Source: Dokdonia sp. | GTDB taxonomy: Bacteria; Bacteroidota; Bacteroidia; Flavobacteriales; Flavobacteriaceae | Length of the DNA: 64,000 nt | Assembly: GCA_020630915.1 (NCBI GenBank) | Contig: JAHDIF010000008.1 | Coordinates: forward strand, 108,535-172,534 | Direction of reading: 5' to 3' | Shown: piece after piece, positions 43,300-52,952 of the stretch | How positions within the stretch are numbered: position 1 is the first letter of the stretch | Layout of the letters: each line of letters opens with the position of its first letter | The notes under the pieces: generated by a model | What the model saw: the letters and a program-made list of their open reading frames with translations, nothing else | Told to the model about the DNA's origin: nothing | Databases searched by the model: none | Made by a program: the position numbers and the translations under genes

Positions 43300-44394
43300 A
43301 TGGAATTCACAAAACAACAATTTTGGTTTTACGCACGAAGAGCGCTTTGGGTTTTGATCGCTTGGGTACTTATTTCTAACACTATTTTTTATTTTGAATA
43401 TAAAACGCTGGTTGAGAATAATGCTCTTGCATCAGACTTTGATTTTATATTGTCTTTTACTTCGTATTTACTAGTTTCCGTAATTGCTGGATTTTTAGGA
43501 GGTACCATAACCCTTAATGTTATGGAATGGTTAGTGCGCAAATATGCGTTTTGGAAGGCTATTGTATTGATTGTAGTTATTTATGTATTTGTTGCAGTAG
43601 TCATTAGTTTTATAGGTTCTAGGTACTACTTTAGTGATTATACCGGGGCAGACGCATTGAGCGATGAAGTAACACGAGCCTCACAAAATTTCTTTAGCAG
43701 TTGGATGTTCATAAAGAATATGATTATCTGGCTATTTATAGTTTTAGGGACGCTTATCGTTCTTATGATAAATGACAAGTTCGGTCCTGGAGTTTTTCCA
43801 GATTATCTTAAGGGAAAGTACTTCCATCCTAAAAGAGAGGAACGTGTTTTTATGTTTGCAGATATACGGGACGCCACTACCATTGCCGAAAAAATAGGTG
43901 AGGAGAAGTACTTTAGTTTTTTAAAAGATTTTTTTGGACACATTGCTCCTGCCATACAGAAAACTTACGGCGAGGTATATCAATATGTAGGAGATGAGGT
44001 AGTTATTACTTGGAAACTAGGCAAAGGACTTAAGAATAATAATACGATTCAATGTTTTTTTAGAATGCAAAAGGCCGTTCAAAAACACAAGACCTATTAT
44101 ATAGAAAAATACGGATATCTGCCAGAATTTAAAGCGGGCATACACTGCGGGCACGTTATGGTGGGAGAATTGGGTAAAATAAAGAGGGATATTGCTTTCT
44201 CCGGAGATGTATTAAACACTACGGCGAGAATTCAAGCTCAATGCAATAAAAAAGGTGTTGATATACTTTTGTCAGAAGAGTTTGCTCTTAAAAATTATAA
44301 TCTCCCTGCTAATAAAAAGCTTAAAGCATTAGGTACTGAACAACTGAAAGGTAAAAAAGAAGAGGTTGCTTTAATGACAATTGAAAGGGTGTAA
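43300..44394 (+). CDS. Class III nucleotide cyclase with membrane domain
   Basis: 364 residues. Four membrane segments (about 13-32, 53-76, 87-106, 140-158) precede the cyclase domain. Metal-binding Asp D188 (MFADIRD) and D232 (VGDEV), K278 in FKAGIHCG, and N306/R310 in SGDVLNTTARI are present. The usual purine-selecting Asp, seven residues before N306, appears as A299, so the substrate (ATP or GTP) is uncertain. Its stop lies one base from the convergent ABC exporter stop. Confidence 0.9.
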   Translation: MEFTKQQFWFYARRALWVLIAWVLISNTIFYFEYKTLVENNALASDFDFILSFTSYLLVSVIAGFLGGTITLNVMEWLVRKYAFWKAIVLIVVIYVFVAVVISFIGSRYYFSDYTGADALSDEVTRASQNFFSSWMFIKNMIIWLFIVLGTLIVLMINDKFGPGVFPDYLKGKYFHPKREERVFMFADIRDATTIAEKIGEEKYFSFLKDFFGHIAPAIQKTYGEVYQYVGDEVVITWKLGKGLKNNNTIQCFFRMQKAVQKHKTYYIEKYGYLPEFKAGIHCGHVMVGELGKIKRDIAFSGDVLNTTARIQAQCNKKGVDILLSEEFALKNYNLPANKKLKALGTEQLKGKKEEVALMTIERV

Positions 44395-44395
44395 A

Positions 44396-46162
44396 TTATG
44401 CTACTTCTGCATTTACAAACTGCACCTCATAAAGATTTTTATAATATCCATTATCCTTAGCAATGAGCTCTTCATGAGTTCCTTTTTCGACGATTTCACC
44501 TTTTTCCATCACAAGGATTTGATCTGCTTTTTTAATAGTAGCGAGCCTGTGTGCTATCACTATAGAAGTCCTTCCCTTTGTAATCTTGCCTATAGCTTTC
44601 TGAATAAGTTGCTCGCTGTAGGAATCTACAGAAGATGTTGCTTCGTCTAATATCAATATAGAGGGATTACTTACATAGGCTCTTAAAAAAGCAATAAGTT
44701 GCCGTTGACCACTAGATAACATCGCTCCACGTTCTTTTACATTGTAATGATATCCACCTGGTAAACTAGAAATGAACTTGTGCACACCTATGGCTTTTGC
44801 AGAAGCAATTACATCTTCTTCTGTTATTGAGGGGTCATTAAGGGTGATATTATTTAAAATAGTATCTGCAAATAAAAAGACGTCTTGAAGTACTAATGCA
44901 ATCTCATCACGTAACTGATCTATTGGAAACTGTTTAATAGAGATGTTATCGATAGAAATGGTGCCACTATCTATTTCGTAAAATCTACTAAGCAAGTTTA
45001 TAATGGTAGATTTTCCAGCCCCTGTAGATCCAACAATAGCAATAGTTTCTCCGGCTCCAGCAGTAAAAGAAATACCTCTTAAGACTTCTTCATTCTTTAC
45101 ATAACTAAACCGCACATTATCAAAATCAATAGTACCTTTTATATTCTCTAGTTTAGTAGTGCCTATATCTTCTATTTGTGATTGGGTGTCTAATATACCG
45201 AAAACACGATTAGCCGCCACCATTCCCATTTGCAGTGTATTAAATTTATCTGCAATCTGTCTTAGTGGAGTGAATAGCATCTGTATATAACTTACAAACG
45301 CTGTAATCATACCCAGTGTTATAATGTCTGATTGAGCAGCTTTAAGGCCTCCATACCATACAATGAGTCCAATGGTAATAGACGTGCACATCTCTGCAAT
45401 AGGGAAGAAGATAGAGTTATACCAAACGGTCTTGTTCCAAGCATCCATATGTTTTTTATTGATGGCTTTAAACTTGTCGTGTTCTATTTTCTCACGATTA
45501 AAAATCTGTACGATTTTCATTCCTGTAATACGCTCTTGTACGAAGGTATTCAGGTTAGATACCTGAGTTCTCACTTCTTCAAAAGCTACTTTCATAGCTC
45601 TCTGGAAAACTCTAGTGGCGTATAGTATAATAGGAAAAACAGCAAGAACAATTAACGTAAGTCGCCAGCTTTTGATAAACATAAAACCTAGTACAATGCT
45701 CATCTTAAGAAGATCTGCGATGATCATGAACAGTCCCTGACTAAAAATGCTAGAAATTGTTTCTATATCGCCTACTGCACGAGTGACGAGTCTTCCTACC
45801 GCAGAGGTGTCGTAATACTGCATTTTAAAACGCAGCATATGTTTAAATAGTTTTACACGTATATCACGTACTACTTGTTGCCCTATCCAATTTGAGAAAT
45901 AAATAAATAAGAGCTGAAAAAATACTTGACCCAATAGCACTACCGCCATCAGACTCAAGAAAAATACAAGATCTTCAGAAGACTTTTTTGTGATGCCTAG
46001 ATCAATGGCATACTGCATATAATAAGGGCTTAACGCTGCACAAAGCGATAGCATAATAGCACTTATGGCTGCTATGTATAAACGCATTTTATAAGGAGTT
46101 GCAAACTGCAATAGCCTTTTAAAAAGTTTTGTATCAAATGCTTTTCCCTTCGTTCCTGCCAT
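44396..46162 (-). CDS. ABC exporter (fused membrane and ATPase domains)
   Basis: 588 residues, MsbA/LmrA type half-transporter. Six membrane segments in residues 20-310, Walker A GSTGAGKSTII, signature LSSGQRQLIAFLRAY and Walker B ILILDEATSSVDS. Export of lipids, peptides or drugs is possible. One base separates its start from the truA stop, so the two form an operon. Confidence 0.93.
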   Translation of the reverse strand: MAGTKGKAFDTKLFKRLLQFATPYKMRLYIAAISAIMLSLCAALSPYYMQYAIDLGITKKSSEDLVFFLSLMAVVLLGQVFFQLLFIYFSNWIGQQVVRDIRVKLFKHMLRFKMQYYDTSAVGRLVTRAVGDIETISSIFSQGLFMIIADLLKMSIVLGFMFIKSWRLTLIVLAVFPIILYATRVFQRAMKVAFEEVRTQVSNLNTFVQERITGMKIVQIFNREKIEHDKFKAINKKHMDAWNKTVWYNSIFFPIAEMCTSITIGLIVWYGGLKAAQSDIITLGMITAFVSYIQMLFTPLRQIADKFNTLQMGMVAANRVFGILDTQSQIEDIGTTKLENIKGTIDFDNVRFSYVKNEEVLRGISFTAGAGETIAIVGSTGAGKSTIINLLSRFYEIDSGTISIDNISIKQFPIDQLRDEIALVLQDVFLFADTILNNITLNDPSITEEDVIASAKAIGVHKFISSLPGGYHYNVKERGAMLSSGQRQLIAFLRAYVSNPSILILDEATSSVDSYSEQLIQKAIGKITKGRTSIVIAHRLATIKKADQILVMEKGEIVEKGTHEELIAKDNGYYKNLYEVQFVNAEVA

Positions 46163-46921
46163 TTAGTCTAAGAATATGTTTTGCGGGTATTCTATATGAT
46201 TTAAATATAATCCATGAGCGGGCGCAGAGGCTCCTGCAACAGCCCTTTTTTTACTTTGTATCACTTCGTGCATCCATTCTGGAGATTGTTTATCACCACC
46301 TATTTCTATGAGTGTACCTACAATGGCTCGTACCATATTACGTAAAAAACGATCTGCCGTGATGGTAAATAGCCATTTGTTATTCACGATCTTCCATCTG
46401 GCTTCTGTTATAGAACAAAGATACGTTCTCACATCTGTATGCGCTTTACTAAAGCATTCAAAATCTTTATAGTCTAATAAGATACTTGCCGCAGTATTCA
46501 TACGATCTATATCTAATTCTGGCCTATAGTAATACGCCGCATTTTGCCTGAAAGGATCTTTTAATGAGGTAAGCTTGTATATATAGGATCTAGATATCGC
46601 GTCAAAACGAGCGTGCGCCTCTGGAGTAACGGGATGTATTTTTTGGATGGCAATACTGGCTGGTAAAAAATTATTAAGCTTGTAGGTGAGATTTTCTAAT
46701 TCCGCTTTCGCGAAAGCAGACTCCTCAAAATCCACATGAGCATACATCATGCTAGCGTGTACTCCAGTATCTGTGCGGCCCGCTCCCATAATAGTGGTAG
46801 GTTTTCTAAGCAATATACTTAGAGCTTCTTCAATGGTTTGTTGTACAGTACTAGCGTTCGGTTGCCGCTGCCAGCCGTGATAAGGAGTACCATTGTAAGA
46901 TAATTGAATAAAATACCGCAA
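46163..46921 (-). CDS. truA: tRNA pseudouridine synthase A
   Basis: 252 residues. Catalytic Asp D51 in GAGRTDTGVHA, N-terminal YFIQLSYNGTPYHGWQ and C-terminal FLRNMVRAIVGTLIEIG. Converts U38-40 of tRNA to pseudouridine. The palindrome is read SAFAKAELEN. Confidence 0.96.
   Translation of the reverse strand: MRYFIQLSYNGTPYHGWQRQPNASTVQQTIEEALSILLRKPTTIMGAGRTDTGVHASMMYAHVDFEESAFAKAELENLTYKLNNFLPASIAIQKIHPVTPEAHARFDAISRSYIYKLTSLKDPFRQNAAYYYRPELDIDRMNTAASILLDYKDFECFSKAHTDVRTYLCSITEARWKIVNNKWLFTITADRFLRNMVRAIVGTLIEIGGDKQSPEWMHEVIQSKKRAVAGASAPAHGLYLNHIEYPQNIFLD
46704..46717. repeat. Palindrome GCTTTCGCGAAAGC, copy 13
   Basis: Exact copy inside truA, read as AFAKA. Confidence 0.95.
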
Positions 46922-46943
46922 AGAGTTCTATTTTTGAGCAAAT

Positions 46944-47011
46944 ATACGCTTTCAAGGAGCTATGCGATGCAGAAGTTTATACTGAGCTTGTCGAAGTACC
47001 TAAGCGTATCA
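46944..47011. repeat. Composite repeat with inverted 20-mer of 23023
   Basis: Carries the inverted exact copy of GTACTTCGACAAGCTCAGTA at 46980-46999. The outer sequence is ATACGCTTTC on the left and AAGCGTATC on the right, i.e. inverted ends like the other composite repeats. It fills the truA-phosphoesterase divergent gap. Confidence 0.7.
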
Positions 47012-47024
47012 CAAAACCTACCCT

Positions 47025-47516
47025 TTGAAAAAGATTCTCCTTTTAAGCGATACCCACAGTTATATAGATGAACATATGTGTACTCACGCGCGTGCAGTAG
47101 ATGAGGTTTGGCACGCAGGAGACATAGGAGATCTTAGGGTGACTGATACACTTAAAAAAATCAAACCTTTACGAGCAGTTTTTGGGAATATAGATGATAG
47201 TGAGGCGAGAGCAGAGTTCCCGCTCCATAATAGATTTGATTGTGAGGGATTAGATGTCTGGATCACGCATATAGGTGGATATCCAGGACGTTATTCACCT
47301 GCAATTAGAGAGGCTATAAGAGCAAATCCGCCAGGTCTGTTTATATGCGGTCACAGCCATATTTTAAAGGTAATGCCTGATCGTAAACTCGGGTTGTTGC
47401 ATATGAATCCTGGGGCAATAGGCAAACATGGTTTTCATAAAGTACGTACAATGTTACGGTTTACGGTAGACAATGGAGAAGTAGGAAATCTTGAGGTAAT
47501 AGAGGTTCCTAGATAA
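47025..47516 (+). CDS. YfcE/MJ0936-type metallophosphoesterase
   Basis: 163 residues. Metal motifs LLSDTHSYID, GNIDD and ICGHSHI are in order. No upstream ATG exists; TTG at 47025 gives the expected N-terminus MKKILLLSDTH. A cytoplasmic phosphodiesterase with unknown substrate. Confidence 0.9.
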   Translation: MKKILLLSDTHSYIDEHMCTHARAVDEVWHAGDIGDLRVTDTLKKIKPLRAVFGNIDDSEARAEFPLHNRFDCEGLDVWITHIGGYPGRYSPAIREAIRANPPGLFICGHSHILKVMPDRKLGLLHMNPGAIGKHGFHKVRTMLRFTVDNGEVGNLEVIEVPR

Positions 47517-47530
47517 AAATGATATAAAAG

Positions 47531-47558
47531 TAAAGCCCTCAAAAAAATGAGGGCTTTA
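47531..47558. terminator. Hairpin after phosphoesterase
   Basis: Perfect 10-bp stem TAAAGCCCTC/GAGGGCTTTA with an A-rich 8-nt loop between convergent genes; no T tract follows, so termination is likely but weaker. Confidence 0.6.
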
Positions 47559-47585
47559 CGCACTAATAAACTAAGAGTTATAGGT

Positions 47586-47996
47586 CTATCGCAATCGGTC
47601 AACAGATTTTACGAGATCTTCATCGCGCTTAATAGCCTTGTTTGCCAAGGCAATAAAAACGATAGAAACAAGCGGAATGGCCATCCCAATACCCTTCTCA
47701 AGGGCCGCCGCCCCTCCGGATAAGATTTGAGATCGATATACCAACACACCTAATAAAGCAAAGTTTAATAAGATATTAAGTCGTCCTAAGACGAATTGAT
47801 TTTGTCTTTTTTTAAATAAAAATATCGTTATTACAGATAGTACGGCACTCGCCATAAAAAGCCCAAGAAATAACATATCTTCTTTTGCAAATACTAACTG
47901 TCCTTGAGTATTTTCAAATAAGCTAAGAAAAAAAGGTAGTATTCCAGCCACTAAGGCTGCTATTAAAAGATATATGGTCTGGATACGTTGTAACAC
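47586..47996 (-). CDS. DUF4293 family membrane protein
   Basis: 136 residues with four hydrophobic helices and the family start MLQRIQTIYLLIAA. Function unknown; in Bacteroidetes this family is often beside rho, as here (divergent, 199 bp apart). Confidence 0.85.
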   Translation of the reverse strand: MLQRIQTIYLLIAALVAGILPFFLSLFENTQGQLVFAKEDMLFLGLFMASAVLSVITIFLFKKRQNQFVLGRLNILLNFALLGVLVYRSQILSGGAAALEKGIGMAIPLVSIVFIALANKAIKRDEDLVKSVDRLR

Positions 47997-48195
47997 AAAA
48001 ACTTATTTTGAAATACAAAAATAAGCTTCTTTTACTAGTTTGCTAGAAAACTTTAAAAATAAAATTGTATCATTGTACAGACAAAATCGTAATAGGCGCT
48101 CTGCTTGTTATTTGCTTGCCGACATTATTACATATCGAAATTCTTCTTTTCGATACAAAACAATCACAATATTACTAATTCATTCTAGGCACTAG

Positions 48196-49836
48196 ATGTT
48201 TGAAATTTCAGATTTAAAAGCAAAAAAGCTTCCTGAATTACAGGAAATTGCAAAAAGTATTAATGTACCTAAGTTTAGGTCATTAAAAAAGTTAGACCTC
48301 GTATATAGAATTCTTGATCTCCAAGCGGCAGATCCTTCTAAGGTGGCACCCGTAACTTCTAAAAAAGATGCAGTGAAGCCAGAAAGACCTGAGGAAGGAC
48401 GTGCTCCACGGGCACCTCAGAAGAAAAGAGAAGCCCCTGTAAAAGCAAATCAGGAAGATGGGAAAAAGGAAAATGCAGAAGCGAAGACATCTCCTCCAAA
48501 GCAACACCCTAAGAGCGAGCGTACAGATCAAAAAAAACAAGAAGATTCTAAAAACGATCATAAGGATTCTAAGCGTCCTCAAAATAACCGTAATCAGAAT
48601 CAGAATAATCGCAATCAGAATAATCGCAATCAGAACAATCGGAATCAAAATAATCGTAATCAAAACAATGGTAATGGCAATAAGGATAGCCGTAACAGGT
48701 ATCGCCAGCCAGATTATGAGTTTGAGGGGATTATTGAGAGCGAAGGAGTTCTTGATATAATGCAAGATGGGTATGGTTTCCTACGATCATCAGATTATAA
48801 TTATCTAGCATCTCCAGATGATGTTTATGTATCACAATCTCAAATACGACTTTTTGGTCTTAAAACTGGAGATACGGTATTAGGAGTTATTAGACCTCCT
48901 AAAGAAGGAGAGAAATACTTTCCTTTAATAAAGGTTTCTAGAATTAATGGTTTAAGTCCTAATATAGTTAGAGACCGTGTTTCTTTTGAGCATTTAACAC
49001 CATTATTCCCAACAGAAAAGTTTAATATCGCAGAGCGTCAGTCTAGTACATCTACCAGAGTGATGGATATGTTTGCGCCTATAGGAAAGGGACAACGTGG
49101 TATGATTGTATCACAGCCTAAAACTGGTAAAACAATGCTCTTAAAGGATGTTGCAAATGCAATTGCAGCAAATCATCCAGAAGTATACCAGATGATTCTT
49201 CTTATAGATGAGCGTCCAGAAGAGGTTACAGATATGCAGCGCAATGTGAAGGGAGAAGTGGTTGCTTCTACCTTTGATAAAGAAGCTCATGAACACGTAA
49301 AAGTGGCAAACATTGTTCTTGAGAAGGCAAAGCGTCTTGTAGAATGTGGTCACGATGTGGTGATTTTATTAGACTCGATTACACGACTAGCGAGAGCTTA
49401 TAATACCGTGCAGCCAGCTTCAGGAAAGATACTTTCTGGTGGTGTAGATGCAAATGCTTTACACAAGCCTAAGCGTTTCTTTGGGGCAGCTCGTAACATA
49501 GAAAATGGAGGGTCTTTAACTATTATTGCAACAGCCCTTACAGAGACAGGATCTAAAATGGATGAAGTAATATTTGAAGAATTTAAGGGTACTGGTAATA
49601 TGGAGCTACAGTTAGATCGTAATATATCTAACAGACGTATTTTCCCAGCAATCGATCTTACTTCTTCGAGTACTAGACGTGATGATCTATTACATTCTAA
49701 GGATACGAGTCAGCGTTTATGGGTGCTTAGAAAGTACCTAGCAGATATGAATCCTGTAGAAGCTATGGAATTTATGAGTGACCGTATTAAGAGCACTCGC
49801 AATAACGAGGAGTTCTTGATTTCTATGAATCAATAA
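48196..49836 (+). CDS. rho: Transcription termination factor Rho with disordered Asn/Arg-rich insert
   Basis: 546 residues, compared with about 420 for E. coli Rho. Rho N domain 1-45, then a low-complexity insert about 50-172 (Lys/Glu/Pro-rich, then QNNRN units at 130-160), then the RNA-binding domain ([15 protein letters not shown]) and ATPase core ([27 protein letters not shown]). The same kind of insert lets Bacteroides thetaiotaomicron Rho phase-separate, which is established for that species only. Confidence 0.96.
   Translation: MFEISDLKAKKLPELQEIAKSINVPKFRSLKKLDLVYRILDLQAADPSKVAPVTSKKDAVKPERPEEGRAPRAPQKKREAPVKANQEDGKKENAEAKTSPPKQHPKSERTDQKKQEDSKNDHKDSKRPQNNRNQNQNNRNQNNRNQNNRNQNNRNQNNGNGNKDSRNRYRQPDYEFEGIIESEGVLDIMQDGYGFLRSSDYNYLASPDDVYVSQSQIRLFGLKTGDTVLGVIRPPKEGEKYFPLIKVSRINGLSPNIVRDRVSFEHLTPLFPTEKFNIAERQSSTSTRVMDMFAPIGKGQRGMIVSQPKTGKTMLLKDVANAIAANHPEVYQMILLIDERPEEVTDMQRNVKGEVVASTFDKEAHEHVKVANIVLEKAKRLVECGHDVVILLDSITRLARAYNTVQPASGKILSGGVDANALHKPKRFFGAARNIENGGSLTIIATALTETGSKMDEVIFEEFKGTGNMELQLDRNISNRRIFPAIDLTSSSTRRDDLLHSKDTSQRLWVLRKYLADMNPVEAMEFMSDRIKSTRNNEEFLISMNQ
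48583..48675 (+). repeat. Tandem codon repeat in rho (QNNRN units)
   Basis: Imperfect 15-bp repeats of AATCGCAATCAGAAT type encode about five successive Asn-Gln-Asn-Asn-Arg units. In-frame copy-number change would alter the disordered insert without a frameshift. Confidence 0.85.
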
Positions 49837-49856
49837 ATTCTTTATAAACATATTAT

Positions 49857-49890
49857 AAAAAATCCCTTTAATACAGAAGGGATTTTTTGT
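49857..49890 (+). terminator. Intrinsic terminator of rho
   Basis: Stem AAAAAATCCCTT/AAGGGATTTTTT with an 8-nt loop, 21 bp after the rho stop. Confidence 0.88.
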
Positions 49891-49896
49891 TTTTAT

Positions 49897-49910
49897 GCTT
49901 TCGCGAAAGC
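49897..49910. repeat. Palindrome GCTTTCGCGAAAGC, copy 14
   Basis: Exact intergenic copy, one base from the trmD stop codon. Confidence 0.95.
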
Positions 49911-49911
49911 T

Positions 49912-50589
49912 TTATTTATCTAATAAATCTGGCCTTCTATTTCTGGTATGTTCATAAGCCTTTTCTTCTCTCCATTGTTCAATTTTTGCTGTATGACCAG
50001 AGAGCAGTATTTCTGGAACGTTCCAATCATTGTATTGAGCAGGACGTGTGTAGATAGGAGGAGCCAGCAGATTATCTTGAAAACTATCTGTTAAGGCAGA
50101 GGTTTCATTACCTAAGACACCAGGGATTAACCTAATGATAGCGTCACAAAGAATAAGTGCACCAAGCTCACCACCACTCAACACGTAATCTCCTATAGAT
50201 ATCTCACGGGTTATAAAGTGGTCTCGTACACGCTGGTCTACTCCTTTATAATGACCACAAAGAATGATCATATTTTTTTGTAGCGAAATTGTATTTGCCA
50301 TTCCTTGGTTAAGTGTTTCTCCATCTGGCGTCATGTAAATCACTTCGTCATAGTCTCGCTGGCTTTTAAGGTAGGTAATACACTTATCTATAGGCTCAAT
50401 CATTAAAACCATTCCTGCTCCACCGCCAAATTGGTAGTCATCTACCTGCTTGTAGTTGTTAGAGCTATAGTCACGTAAATTGTGAAAATGAACTTCTACA
50501 AGTCCTTTGTCTATAGAGCGTTGCATAATAGAAGCCTCAAATGGACTTTTGAGTAGGTCTGGTACTACAGAAATAATATCAATACGCAT
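49912..50589 (-). CDS. trmD: tRNA (guanine-37-N1)-methyltransferase
   Basis: 225 residues from the ATG ending at 50589; ten extra residues upstream in the open frame are not conserved. N-terminal [24 protein letters not shown] and the SAM-knot region [13 protein letters not shown]. Methylates G37 to prevent frameshifts. Preceded by the GNAT gene on the same strand. Confidence 0.96.
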   Translation of the reverse strand: MRIDIISVVPDLLKSPFEASIMQRSIDKGLVEVHFHNLRDYSSNNYKQVDDYQFGGGAGMVLMIEPIDKCITYLKSQRDYDEVIYMTPDGETLNQGMANTISLQKNMIILCGHYKGVDQRVRDHFITREISIGDYVLSGGELGALILCDAIIRLIPGVLGNETSALTDSFQDNLLAPPIYTRPAQYNDWNVPEILLSGHTAKIEQWREEKAYEHTRNRRPDLLDK

Positions 50590-50603
50590 ATAGGTAGGAA
50601 TTC

Positions 50604-51041
50604 TTATTTGGTAGCCCAAAAATACTGTAAATCTGGGTCTTTCTTAAACCCTAAGTGTTCATATAACTTTTGGGCAGGGTTTGTGACTTCTGTTTGTAAG
50701 GCGATTCCTTTTTGACCTTCTTTTCTGCACCTCTCTTTTACTTGGTCTATAAGCGCTGTTCCTATACCTTGCCCTCTACTTGCACTATCTACAAATAGAT
50801 CATTTAAGAGATACATACGTTGCATGCTTACTGAAGAAAAAAGGGGGTAGAGTTGTGTGAATCCTACGGGTTTTGTTTTCACGAAAGCAATATAAATCAC
50901 ACTCTCACTTTTAGATATACGCTCTTCGAGAAACTTTTTTGCCTGATCTAAATCAGAAGGTTGTCTATAAAATTTTCTATACCCATCAAAAAGTGGAACA
51001 AGAATATCTAAGTCGTTTATAGTGGCCTCGCGTATGTTCAT
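50604..51041 (-). CDS. GNAT family N-acetyltransferase
   Basis: 145 residues, single GNAT domain. Acetyl-CoA site [21 protein letters not shown] and the closing [17 protein letters not shown] are typical. Substrate unknown. Lies 14 bp upstream of trmD, likely in the same transcript. Confidence 0.88.
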   Translation of the reverse strand: MNIREATINDLDILVPLFDGYRKFYRQPSDLDQAKKFLEERISKSESVIYIAFVKTKPVGFTQLYPLFSSVSMQRMYLLNDLFVDSASRGQGIGTALIDQVKERCRKEGQKGIALQTEVTNPAQKLYEHLGFKKDPDLQYFWATK

Positions 51042-51096
51042 AAAAAAATTCTGAACTCGAAAGTACAGAATTTTTGATGATAATGGTACGTGGTTA

Positions 51097-51705
51097 TTAG
51101 CCTTTTGTTGCTTTGGCTAGCTTGTTACGTTCGTCCTGTAGTTGTCTTCCAAGCTTTTGCTCTTTTTCTAGAGCTTTACGTTTGTAATCTTCAAAGTCTA
51201 GCTCTACTTCGTCAAGCTTTTTCTGAGCTTGTTTGGTTAGAATATTACTATTTTTAAATTTAAAAATAAAGAAAAGTAGTCCTAAAAGTAGCAATCCGGC
51301 AATAGACCATACCATAGTGTTATAGCCAGATTTACTCATCTGGCTTCCAAAAAAATTCATAGAGTCTTTCTCTTTATTTGTATCTTCTAAGGTGATCTCT
51401 GTATTACTTAAACTAGCTTTAAGCTCAGAAATCTCTTTGCTTTGCGTCTCTATCTTCTCGTTAAGAGTACCTATTTGATTATTTAGATCTATAATGTGCT
51501 TATTCGTATTTTCTTTAAGTTGATTTATCTTATATTTTTTTATCACTTTATAATCCTCAAAACTATTGGAGCTTTTGATCATATTAGTAAATTGCTCATC
51601 GATGGTTTGCGGGCCTTGAGAATTAGTTGAGTCTGCCGCTTCTTGAGCAAAAGTATATTGGGAACAAGCTACAAGTAGTAATAATAGTGTAATTCGTTTT
51701 ATCAT
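51097..51705 (-). CDS. Exported coiled-coil membrane protein
   Basis: 202 residues. Signal peptide ending near FAQ (about 21), a coiled coil (about 60-115), one membrane helix (about 130-150) and a second charged helix to the end. Close relatives in flavobacteria are sometimes labelled tRNA methyltransferase because of the trmD neighbour; no such domain is present here. Function unknown. Confidence 0.7.
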   Translation of the reverse strand: MIKRITLLLLLVACSQYTFAQEAADSTNSQGPQTIDEQFTNMIKSSNSFEDYKVIKKYKINQLKENTNKHIIDLNNQIGTLNEKIETQSKEISELKASLSNTEITLEDTNKEKDSMNFFGSQMSKSGYNTMVWSIAGLLLLGLLFFIFKFKNSNILTKQAQKKLDEVELDFEDYKRKALEKEQKLGRQLQDERNKLAKATKG

Positions 51706-51931
51706 TAGTAGGGTTTGAATTAAAAGGTTGAAAGGGTTTCTCTTTACGATGCCAAATGTACTAGTTTTTATCTTTTTAGATACGTTTTCTATGCAAGGTT
51801 GGTTCTTTTTCTAGGAAAAATATTTAAACATAACATCCAAATTAATAATTACAATCGTACATCTATTATAAAATTTTGAAAGGTTAGGTATTTCTAGGTT
51901 GATACTCTTCAAAATTTAATTAGAATTAGTA

Positions 51932-52007
51932 CTTGTCCTAATAAGATCATTCCCTAAAGATCGGACAAGATTAGAGTCCTCTAGTAAACTACGAAGAGGA
52001 CTTTTTT
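51932..52007 (+). ncRNA. Possible small RNA ending in a plus-strand terminator
   Basis: In the 308-bp gap 51706-52013, with no plus-strand gene, two hairpins follow each other: CTTGTCC/GGACAAG (51932-51969) and AGTCCTC/GAGGACT (51975-52002) plus T6. This is the layout of a structured RNA with an intrinsic terminator. The start is not defined. It could instead be a 3' hairpin read antisense to pirin. Confidence 0.4.
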
Positions 52008-52013
52008 AATTAA

Positions 52014-52889
52014 TTACGAAGGAATAGGTACATAGGAGCTATCATTAACCATTTCTGGAAATGTTCTCGCTTTCCAGTCTGTTATGGCTTTGTCAATTTT
52101 GTTTTTATCGCTAGACACAAAATTCCAGTGAATGTAGCGCTCTTCAGTAAAAGGTTCTCCACCAAAAACTAGGATATGGCTATGAGCATTAATTACAATA
52201 TCACAAGCATCTTCTATTTTGCTAACGAGCATATTGCCTTCTAATATTTTTTCAGAACATGCTTTTATGCTTCCTTTTACTATACAAATACCAATCTCTC
52301 CTTTAAGATTACCTTGGGCCTTGAACTTGTGTACTTCAGTTGTTTTAATCTCAAGCATAAACAGATTAGAATAAACCGGAACAGGCGATGTATATCCGAA
52401 ACCACTGCCTGCTACAAGTCTATAGCGAGCGCTCCCCACTGTCCATTTTGGGAGAACATTTTTTGAAAAGTGATGAAATGAAGGCGCAATATCTTCTTTG
52501 TCTTTAGGAAGTGCTATCCAAATTTGATATCCGTGCATAGTAAATACTTCTTGAGACTCTCTGGCCTTTTGTGGTGTGCGCTCCGTGTGGCTGCATCCTT
52601 TTCCAGCTACCATCCAGTTTACAGATCCAGGTAGGATTGTTTGGTTTGTTCCCATACTATCTTGATGTTGTAACTGTCCATCCAGTAAATAGGTAAGTGT
52701 TGCTAGGCCTATATGTGGATGTTGATCTACATCCATATATTTTTTAGGCCCTAAGATAGTAGGTCCCATATGATCAATAAAGATAAAAGGTCCCACCATC
52801 CTTTTTTTTCTAAAAGGTATAAGGCGTCCTACTAGAAAATCACCTATATCTCGACTTCTCTCCTCAATGATTAATCCACGGGCAGACAT
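52014..52889 (-). CDS. Pirin family protein
   Basis: 291 residues, bicupin. The metal-binding region HPHIGLATLTYLLDG and VNWMVAGKGCSHTER match pirins, some of which are quercetinases or regulators. Function here unknown. It is followed upstream by the AraC regulator on the same strand (63 bp away), which may control it. Confidence 0.92.
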   Translation of the reverse strand: MSARGLIIEERSRDIGDFLVGRLIPFRKKRMVGPFIFIDHMGPTILGPKKYMDVDQHPHIGLATLTYLLDGQLQHQDSMGTNQTILPGSVNWMVAGKGCSHTERTPQKARESQEVFTMHGYQIWIALPKDKEDIAPSFHHFSKNVLPKWTVGSARYRLVAGSGFGYTSPVPVYSNLFMLEIKTTEVHKFKAQGNLKGEIGICIVKGSIKACSEKILEGNMLVSKIEDACDIVINAHSHILVFGGEPFTEERYIHWNFVSSDKNKIDKAITDWKARTFPEMVNDSSYVPIPS

Positions 52890-52952
52890 AACTTGGTATT
52901 TTTTATCAAGTTACAAAATCCAGTATAGAATAAAGGAAATCCTTTTGCACTT

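Noticed and set aside
48583..48675. CRISPR-like repeat array
   Set aside because: The units are contiguous, in frame and coding inside rho, with no spacers.
50874..50888. Palindrome copy in the GNAT gene
   Set aside because: GCTTTCGTGAAAAC has two mismatches and encodes a normal GNAT strand.
51097..51705. tRNA methyltransferase annotation for the coiled-coil protein
   Set aside because: It has a signal peptide, coiled coil and membrane helix, with no SAM or SPOUT motif; the label arises from the trmD neighbourhood.
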